From the NCBI GenBank assembly GCA_023055355.1, contig JALJCS010000001.1:105788881-105852880 (forward strand): a DNA stretch of 64,000 nt. The letters are read 5' to 3'. This document shows, one piece after another, positions 56,616-64,000 of the stretch. The DNA is from Agelaius tricolor (taxonomy: Eukaryota; Chordata; Aves; Passeriformes; Icteridae). The notes beneath the pieces were generated by a model. The model worked only from the letters and a program-made list of their open reading frames with translations. It searched no databases and was not told the origin of the DNA. The stretch's first letter is position 1. Each line of letters starts with the position of its first letter. Made by a program: the position numbers and the translations under genes.

Positions 56616-57591
56616 TCATTTTTCCACCATTTCTGCAATTTGTTTATACACCAACAGGAGAGGTACAACAGCTAGAACAGCTGTCAAAATAACAGCCTAA
56701 GACATGGTAAAAAGACACAGAAGTAACAATAATCTGTTCTAAAATAATTAGATTGAAATGGTTCTACCAAAGAATAGTGGCATTTCTTTCACATAGATAT
56801 ACAAATCTTTGTACAAATGTATAAATGTGTACAGGGTACAGCAAAATAGAGTCCAGATATTGAAAACTAAGGAGTATCAAATCTTTGTTTAATCAGGGTT
56901 GTTGTAACAACTCTCATCTAAACATTATCTTTCTTTCTTAGTGTAGACTTAGGTTATGATGTTGTTAGCTGGAATACAGATAGCTAAAGCTGAGGTGTGC
57001 TTTTTAATGAAGATTGAATTTGTTAATTATTGTTAACAGAAGAGTTGTATTTAAATGCTTTCTTTGTTCCCATCTAATTTGTTTCCTTTTTAATACATCT
57101 TAGATTTTCCACTAAAGAAATTACTCCTTTCTTAGTTTGTTACCAATAAGTTCAAATAAGATTTTTATAATGGGTTGAGAATATAGATGCATTAATTTCA
57201 TGTCCCTTTATGATTCAGTTTGTGTTAGTATAAAAAAGAAGCGTACAGAGAAGCAAATGGTGAAGTTAAGACATTTCAGCCTTTTAATGAATTTATAAAC
57301 CACTCTCACCTGCTACCACTTGAAACCCATAGGCAAGAGCACTTCATTGATGCACACAGAGGGTGCAGATGGGAAAGGGAGGAAGGTTTGGCAGACTGCA
57401 TGGATTTAATTTTCTAAACAAAGGCGATTACAGTGTGTACATTTTGGGTGGCAAAGTTCAGGGCTTGTTTTTCCTTCCCCTCTATTTGTAGCCATCTCTT
57501 AGAAAAACAGACTAATGCAAACATGATGTCTGTACACATACTGTAGACAGGTTAGTATAGTAAATTTCCCCATCCTTTTTTGCCACTTTTG
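56616..57591 (-). CDS. Candidate 3' end of an unrecognised tail-anchored protein gene (two exons)
   Basis: Two minus-strand segments fit together: 57542-57591 (acceptor ATCATTTACAG, donor GTATGT) encodes KVAKKDGEIYYTNLST and ends in phase 0; 56616-56696 (acceptor with a pyrimidine-rich CTTTTTACCATGTCTTAG) starts in phase 0 and encodes AVILTAVLAVVPLLLV then YKQIAEMVEK and TGA. The result is a hydrophilic part, one hydrophobic segment of about 16-17 residues and a 10-residue charged tail, as in a C-terminally anchored membrane protein. Both are too short to be seen as long ORFs. I found no certain upstream exon; the next exon should end in phase 1. I do not recognise the protein, and chance agreement of two short exons is possible. 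Confidence 0.35.
56908..56992 (+). repeat. Direct repeat, copy 1
   Basis: Starts 'caactctcatctaaacatta' and ends 'acagatagctaaagctg'. It is about 95% identical to the copy at 59373-59461 except for a 4-bp length difference. It lies in the intron of the candidate two-exon gene. Confidence 0.9.
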
Positions 57592-59372
57592 CTGTAAATG
57601 ATATATAAATCCAAAGATAACAAAGCTTTCTTATAATCTGTACTAACACCTTAGCTGATCTTTGGTCTTTGTTGAGGCCTCTGTTCTGGGGAAACTTGTA
57701 GGGGGTTCCAGTTGTCCATATATGTAAATCAGGTACTTCCCACAGGTGAGGTTTACTTACAGATGAGTGAGGAACTATTTAATTTGAATCCTTTGTAATT
57801 GTTTTACAGGCACTGTCTTGTGACTGGTCAGCAGAGAGCTGCTCAGGGGTCACAGCTTTTCTCAGGAGTCAGTACTGCAGCCTGTAGGCAGAGCCAGTGT
57901 GGTGGTGGGGACAGACCAGACCACAGCTGCAGCAGTAGCTCTTCCTGCAAGAGATTTGCAAGCTCACACAATAAGGGATGAGATTGGGAACCTCTATATC
58001 ATGCTTAAGGATCAATGAAAACAAAGACATTGACACAGAGGCTTATGGAGACCCCAAAAATATAAAAAACAAATGGAGCTGATGAAGAAAGCAGTGGTGC
58101 CCTTGAGAGAAGAGAAGGGTGGGATGAAGAGAAAGCCATTTTGGAGCTCTGCCACATGAAGACCCAGGCTACTGCACTTTCTCAGGGTGGGGGACCACAA
58201 AAGTATGGTGAAGCTCTGTAAAGAGTACATGCTGTCAGCCTGAAGAGATTTTGGGTTGGTAACATAAGACATTTTAAGGAAAGTCTTAAACTTTCAAGCC
58301 CTTCACTTAAATTCTGAAAACATACAGCTTTTCAATAGCATTCACATATCTGGTAGTTGCAGGAAACTGCCAGTTCCCTGACTAGAATAATATTTAACAT
58401 TCTAGCACATATAGGATGTATACTCCTATTTTTCCAGAATGCTTTGAGCTTCTTTTCCAATTCCTGATAAAGAATTATAAGAAGTCTTCAGTATACACAT
58501 TTATGTAGTTTCTTTAGAGCCAGACTTTACACAAAATAACTTAGGTCTGTGTAAAGGACACTGTGACTTGCATCTAAAATTGTGTGTGACATCTTGCACT
58601 GGTCATCAGTTGTTCCATTTTGAAGGCATAACTTCACCTATTTCCTTCATTTTTAGAGAATGCTTCTTTCTATCATATCTTCATACCTGTTCCTGACTCA
58701 AGGCTTACAGAGTTCCTGCCAACATAGCTTTTTATTTCAGCTCAGAACACCTCATCCAGGAGCAACAGTGATGGCTCTCCTGAATAAAGGCATTGGCTCT
58801 TTTTCGTGGCACTTTCTTTCAATGTTCTATAAAATGCCTGTAAATAAATGTTCCCTGGCTGTTAATGAGAAGATAACCCTGCCAACATCTTTTATGACAT
58901 TCTAGGCAGTTATGTCCACTTGGGAAAATTTCAGAAACAGCTTGTAAACTCCAGTTAAAAAGGAGCAAAGACCACCTCAGGAATTTCCTGAAAATAGCAT
59001 TAAAAGTAGGAAGTAACAGGTTAAGAACCTTGTTCTGTTTCTCTCCTAGTTGTGCAGGCTAGGGAAGTAGTTCTAGGCTAAAAAGTAGAGTAATACAGGT
59101 TGCTAAATTCAGTAGTTTTCCAGAAGTCAGCAAAGAGAGCAAGGTCAGGAGCCAGCTACTCAGTCTGTGTGCTTTAGGGTGAGGATTCACTCCATGTGCC
59201 CTCCTAGCAAGGTTGTGTCACATAAGTGATACTTAGTTGCTATTTGCTACCACTGTTGCCTGGATCTAATTCTGAGTTTTGATCAGCTACCTCCAAAGAG
59301 GATAAAGGCGTGTGTAGGTGGATGAATGGTATGGGAACGTAAGGAACTAGAAGAGAATTACGGTATTTTAAC

Positions 59373-59461
59373 CAACTCTCATCTAAACATTATCTTTCTT
59401 TCTTACTTAATGTAGACTTGGGCTAAGATGTTGTTAGCTGGAATACAGATAGCTAAAGCTG
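59373..59461 (+). repeat. Direct repeat, copy 2
   Basis: Same orientation as copy 1, about 2.47 kb away. It carries CTTAA where copy 1 has a single G, plus three substitutions. The flanks of the two copies are unrelated. Confidence 0.9.
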
Positions 59462-60263
59462 GCTGCTTGGTTTCTCTGATTTTTACTACTTTTGGATAGA
59501 CTGAGACAATTTTAATTTGTACAAGGAAAAAACATGGTTTTGCCCAAAACACATAGCGTAATTTTGTTCTAAATAGAGGAGTTTTCCTTTTGAAAATAAA
59601 ATGCTGTGCAACCAGAGGTTCTCTCCATTATGACTATCAGTTTTATGGCCTAACAATCCCTAGTGCCTGCACAAGAATGTGCAAGTCATGTGGCTGTAAG
59701 ATACACCTCAGCAGTTTGAGCAAATGCAATTCTAGCAGGTTGTGCCATTTTCTTATGCAAAAGAGGGAATGCAAGTGGGATGAAGCTCTGAAACAGAAGT
59801 AGAGAATAGGAGAGTCAGGCAGGTAGGTATGACAACGTGGTACAGACAATAATAGGGACAGCATGTCTTTTCATTTAAAAAACATTACCATAAATGAAAA
59901 CAGTAAGCATATATTAACATTTTTTTCTCTACCAAACAGCAAGTCATACAGGAAGGAACTGTTACAGAAGTAATTTGTATTTAAGTAACTGCTTATTAAA
60001 TAATTTAATTACCACATAACTTCAAGCAGTCATCAGGTCCTGACCTTAGAATGTATCTGTTACTCTCTGGGATGGAAATGAGAAATTACCAAAGGAAGTA
60101 ACACCTCAAAACAGGGCAGTCACACAGTCAACAGAAACCAGTTCTGCCACTAGGACTCCTGCTGTCCCCCACTGCTGACAAAAGGAAGTCCAGACATGTA
60201 TCAGAGGGCAAAAGTCATCATTTACTGTCCAACTCACACACACAGTGCAAAAATAATTTATAG

Positions 60264-60269
60264 TTTATT
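60264..60269 (-). terminator. USP45: USP45 polyadenylation signal AATAAA
   Basis: Minus-strand AATAAA about 970 nt past the USP45 stop, followed within about 20-30 nt by a strongly G/U-rich element (TGTGTGTGTGAG). This is a good polyadenylation site and gives a 3' UTR of about 60240-61234. Confidence 0.6.
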
Positions 60270-61234
60270 ACTCCTGTGAGAAAAGTATTCTGGAACAGAT
60301 AAACAAGTTCATATTTGGAACCAAAAGTAACAGAATTTACTAAATTACGCTTAAACTCTGTACATACACAAGCTTATATGCTGTACATTGTCATAATTGT
60401 GAAGTTGAAAAATTACTAAATACAGAAATTATTTGCAATTCTCTTCCCTAGAAGGTAAAATGACAATATCTATTGATGGATTTATGGTGTGTGCATATAT
60501 CTCAGAGGATATAGTTATGCACACCAAGTACATATTTCTATTGAAACAGGAGTACATTGCTATACCAGTGCCAGTTGGAGACAACTGAAAGGGTACTGGG
60601 TATCTGAGGATTCACTGTCACTATTCAGAAGCCATGTTTTCCCAATCCATTCCCAGCTCTTATCAGCAAAGTGCACTGAAGCACCACCCAGAGACAGCTG
60701 TTGCCACTCCATTCTGGAAGGACTCTGCTTTCCAATTACTACACATGGAAGCAACACAATTTGACAGGCTCTTGTTTGCAGAAATCTTAACAGCTGACAT
60801 CCAGTCCAGTGGTAGGAAGGGTCTGGACTGGATCAGAAGAAGTTGAACACTTTGTATTGTTACTGTACACCAGCAAATCCAGGCACTTAGCGCTATCAGT
60901 ATTTCTATTCTCAACTGCTCTAGAACTATGGGCGAAAGCTTATCTTTATTATAATCAAAAACAAACTTTCCCTAGACCTCAGTAGGATAGGACATTATCT
61001 TACATTCTATTGGTACTGCATTTTAATGAACCCAGGAATTTTACATGTTTGGCAAAGTGCATACTTTAAGAGAATAATTCAGATATTTATAATAGTTTAG
61101 CTGAACTTCAGAGTCAAAATATGATAAATTCTCTACAAGATAAAGGCACAATATTTACAGGTACTCTTATCACTGCAGCTTTAAATAAGATAAACTAAAT
61201 AACACTATCTTCTTTGAAATTAAACTGTTAAGAA

Positions 61235-61368
61235 TTATAGTAATAATCTTTCATAAAAAAGTAGATATGCTTGTGCATTTAGTACTCTTGATTCTGGAAC
61301 CATCTGAACATGGGCATCACTAACATATACCCACTGTCCTCCTGACGCTCCCATGGCTTCTTTCAAAC
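61235..61368 (-). CDS. USP45: USP45 last coding exon
   Basis: Acceptor GCATTTCAG, stop TAA at 61235-61237. It encodes [17 protein letters not shown] and [19 protein letters not shown] then LLL. It was found by matching the human C-terminus, as it contains no long ORF with a start. Confidence 0.93.
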
Positions 61369-63926
61369 CTGAAATGCAGAAGCAAAAAAAATTTTTTTCT
61401 TGTCTTTCACGACATCATCAAGCAAATACAGCAGCTATTTCAAAAAGCAAGAGAAGCTTCTCATTATAAGAGTAATTCATTACTTAGATACAGTCTGCTA
61501 TTCAGTTTGAAACTTACATGTCAAAGAGCACTGTAAGAGAAATTGGTGGAAGACAATGCCTAGGAATGAATGCTGCCATGGCTTTTTTTCATATTTTTTT
61601 AGAAAGCCTAAGACATTTGCAGTACAGCTTGCTGAGTTCCAACAGGAAGTTATACTAGAACACAACCAGTTCTGACATAGAAAAAAGGTCTTACTTTAAA
61701 AGCTGACCAGTGTGAAATTAAGAACATGAAGAGATCTAATCTGTTCTAATAATCATTCCAAGATAAACATAAGACTGAAGGAAACTTTGATTTCATTAAT
61801 AATGTCAAAGATTGTCTTTCTGGGAAATGAGCTTCAACTGCAAAGTGATATTACACAGGATAGAAAGGATAATGCTTGGTTCTCACTTCCCCCAAGAAGG
61901 GAAACAGTAAATATATTTACCTAACTTTGACAGCTTAACGTATTATTGCTGCTGCAAAATTTTCACTAACAGATTCTGTCCTGGAAACTTATTTCACTCT
62001 TGTCCTAGGGTGACTTTATGATGCTTGTAGCCCCAGTCATCTGTTCTGAATATCCATCAAGTATTAATAAAAAGGGAACTAGTGTGGTGTTCTCAAAATG
62101 CCAACAGAAACCCTACACCATACCTTTTATCTTCCATGAAAAAGATTCTTGCTGTTCACATTAAACCAGAGTATTCCAGATTTTTAAGTACTAAAAAATT
62201 CCCATCCTAAAATACTTAAGATACATAAAATGCTCATATATTCAGAAAATGTAACTTAATTTAATGTGATGGATTTGACTGGTATACTAAACCATTTTCA
62301 GATACCAAATATGCCAAATAACTAAGTTTTACCAGGCACAACTATTCATCAGGATGTATTATTTTGAGTAGGAAAGAGAGGAAAGTTTTCCCTCAATTAT
62401 CTGTGTAATAGCTGAATCAAAATTCCATTATTCACTCAGTTCTATATGGCATTAATAGCAGAAGTAGAACATGCATTGTGTGCAACAACAACAAAAAAGG
62501 AATAATTAATAGAATCAGAGGTTGGTTTGGGTTTGAGAAACTTCAAAGACCATCTAATTCTAACAGCTGTGCCATGGGCAAGGACACCTTTCCCTTAGCC
62601 CAGGCTGCTCAGAGCTCCATCCAGCCTGGCCTAGAGCACATCCTGGGATGGAGTTTCTACAACTTGTCTAAAAACCACCATTATTCTCAGCTAAAAAATT
62701 ATTTGCTCTAAATCCCTGTAGACAGTTACTTTTAGTTTACAGTAAAGGAAAGGAAGCTCTATTTGTACATACCCAGAACAGATTTAGTGGTAGAAATATG
62801 CTCCAGCAGTTTCTTGGAGGATGTCCTGACTTTCACGTACGCCGCATAATGACCCCCCCTCATTGAGCCACTGTGCTCCACTATTCCATAAAGACTGTAC
62901 AGCACCCTTGCACCATCCATAACGTTCTGCATTCCAGAAACAGAAAACAAAGGGCAATTATTTCACAATCAATTTTACAGGCATGTTAAGTAGCTAGCAG
63001 CAGTATGATTCCAAAAGAGGCAAACAGCCATCCACATCATTTCCAACAGCAAATTACCTCTTAATTTCAGTAGTCTTACTAATTTAGTTACCATAGAGAC
63101 AGTAATACTTGTCCTTAATGCTGTTATATATACTAACACCACCAGGGCACCACAGCTTAACTAACATTAGCTAACATCTATGATATTCTTGACATGAATG
63201 GGATTGCACACAGTTACAATTCTGATCTCAAGACACTATCTGAAAAATTCACTCTACAATTTAATTAAAAATCATCATTATCATCATCAATCCAATTTAA
63301 CTTGTGGTCAGGACACCAACTGCTGAAGTACAACAAAAATAAAGACTTGAAATTGTACCTTGCAAGATGCAGCACAGAATGGTGCTAAGTCTAAAATCAA
63401 TGGGAAATCCACATGCCTGTTTACTTTCCGTAGACTCAAACCAGCCTTCAAAAGAAAAAAAAAAAGAAAAACTGTAAAATAAATATTTTTATGAGGTAGC
63501 TTTTTAAAGCTAAGGTGCATCATTATATTATTAAAATTAACCAAATCCAACAGTAAGATTTTAACTGATTTAAACCTTCTTTGTTATGTTTCCAAAACAG
63601 TGCTACAGTAACATGATGACATGATGGACACACAAGGGGTTTCCCTGGATACATCAGGATGGCTAAATGTACTCTGAAGGTGTTAGAATAATCACAACAA
63701 ACATCAGCATGTTTCAAACAGTGCTTCTACCAGGTCTCCATCTGAAAAGGCAGTATTGGGATCCACAATGACACTTGAAGAACCACCAGTGGGGCAGAGG
63801 AATATAAAAGAGGGGTCTGGCCTCTTACCTGGTGGAATCTTTTCAGATGGAGAATAAGAATAGCAGGAACTGAAGAAATCAGCAGCTGTTTCCGAGCATT
63901 TGTGTAGACACCTTCCATCTTCTTTT
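61235..63926 (-). CDS. USP45: USP45 (ubiquitin-specific peptidase 45), 3' part: last four coding exons
   Basis: Coding exons 63829-63926, 63359-63445, 62773-62926 and 61235-61368 join in phase (473 nt, about 157 residues) and correspond to the C-terminal quarter of the USP catalytic domain. USP45 is a cysteine deubiquitylase reported to act on ERCC1 in DNA repair. Visible are [10 protein letters not shown], the [14 protein letters not shown] strand, the His box [15 protein letters not shown] with catalytic His codon at 62849-62851, and [13 protein letters not shown] with the presumed catalytic Asp codon at 61316-61318. The C-terminus is [10 protein letters not shown] followed by LLL and TAA. 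The zinc-finger UBP domain and the catalytic Cys box lie beyond the right edge. Confidence 0.95.
62507..62720 (-). repeat. CR1 LINE 3' fragment in the last USP45 intron
   Basis: Plus strand reads 'aatagaatcagaggttggtt', 'aaagaccatctaattctaac', 'gtgccatgggcaaggacacc', 'gctgctcagagctccatcca' and 'cctggcctagagcaca', the reverse complement of a CR1 3' end. Confidence 0.85.
62773..62926 (-). CDS. USP45: USP45 exon with catalytic His box
   Basis: Acceptor GGAATGCAG, donor GTATGT. It encodes [31 protein letters not shown] and [13 protein letters not shown]. Phase 0 in, 1 out. Confidence 0.95.
63359..63445 (-). CDS. USP45: USP45 exon (third from last)
   Basis: Acceptor TTTTGAAG after a long pyrimidine tract, donor GTACAA. 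It encodes 29 codons, [15 protein letters not shown] to CAASCK. Confidence 0.95.
63829..63926 (-). CDS. USP45: USP45 exon (fourth from last)
   Basis: Acceptor AAATACAG, donor GTAAGA. It encodes [18 protein letters not shown] and [14 protein letters not shown], a core strand of the USP fold. Phase 1 in, 0 out. Confidence 0.95.
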
Positions 63927-64000
63927 CTGTATTTATGAATATCAAAATAATATGTAAAGTGAAGGCAGTCATATGGAATTTTTAAAGTACTTTCTAAACA

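Larger units (their letters stand above)
54441..60239. other. Region between PNISR promoter and USP45 3' end
   Basis: AT-rich, with no established gene. It contains a 14-bp tandem duplication (55549-55576), an 85-89 bp direct repeat (56908-56992 and 59373-59461) and the two candidate exons listed at 56616-56696 and 57542-57591. An extended USP45 3' UTR could also reach into it. Confidence 0.5.

Noticed and set aside
58012..58272. 86-codon minus-strand frame, with a donor near 57966, considered as an upstream exon of the candidate gene
   Set aside because: Its phase does not fit the 50-nt exon at 57542-57591, and its acceptor is weak.
58626..58740. Segments with donors at about 58637 and 58686 in the correct phase (1) to precede the candidate exon at 57542-57591
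   Set aside because: Several mutually exclusive choices exist and none has a convincing acceptor, so I could not pick one honestly.

Overview
The window looks like nuclear DNA of a bird, probably a songbird. It is AT-rich, has GT-AG introns of 0.1 to 12 kb, three sharp CpG islands, CR1 LINE 3' ends with the avian ATTCTRTGATTCTRTGA terminus, and a solo-LTR-like element resembling passerine endogenous retrovirus LTRs. No bacterial or organellar gene is present. Gene identities rest on protein similarity recalled from human orthologues; exon borders were read directly from GT/AG sites and codon phase.

Four protein genes lie head to tail, all on the minus strand, in the order FAXC - COQ3 - PNISR - USP45. 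This is the order I know from human 6q16.2. From left to right: positions 1-6094 hold the first two coding exons of FAXC (the rest lies outside the window, to the left) under a CpG island at about 5480-6450. Positions 6.5-18.1 kb are intergenic, with a CR1 copy and a solo LTR. Positions 18.1-24.9 kb hold complete COQ3 (7 coding exons, 360 codons). Positions 24.9-28.8 kb are intergenic and carry a 37-bp minisatellite beside the COQ3 CpG island. Positions 28.8-54.3 kb hold complete PNISR (11 coding exons, 824 codons, plus a predicted non-coding first exon in a CpG island and a 12-kb first intron). Positions 54.5-60.2 kb separate PNISR from USP45. Positions 60.2-64 kb hold the last four coding exons of USP45, including the catalytic His box and the 3' UTR.

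The genes have unrelated jobs: axon development (FAXC), mitochondrial ubiquinone O-methylation (COQ3), nuclear-speckle SR-related RNA processing (PNISR) and deubiquitylation linked to DNA repair (USP45). They share no visible pathway; their proximity is conserved synteny, not an operon.

The most interesting unexplained signal is between PNISR and USP45. Two short minus-strand segments (57542-57591 and 56616-56696) have plausible splice sites and matching phase, and together encode a hydrophilic stretch followed by a single hydrophobic segment and a short charged tail. They may be the 3' end of an unrecognised tail-anchored protein gene. Other items are a rotating-frame 37-bp tandem repeat, an 85-89 bp direct repeat, a membrane-like ORF in a COQ3 intron, and an open intron-retention extension in PNISR.
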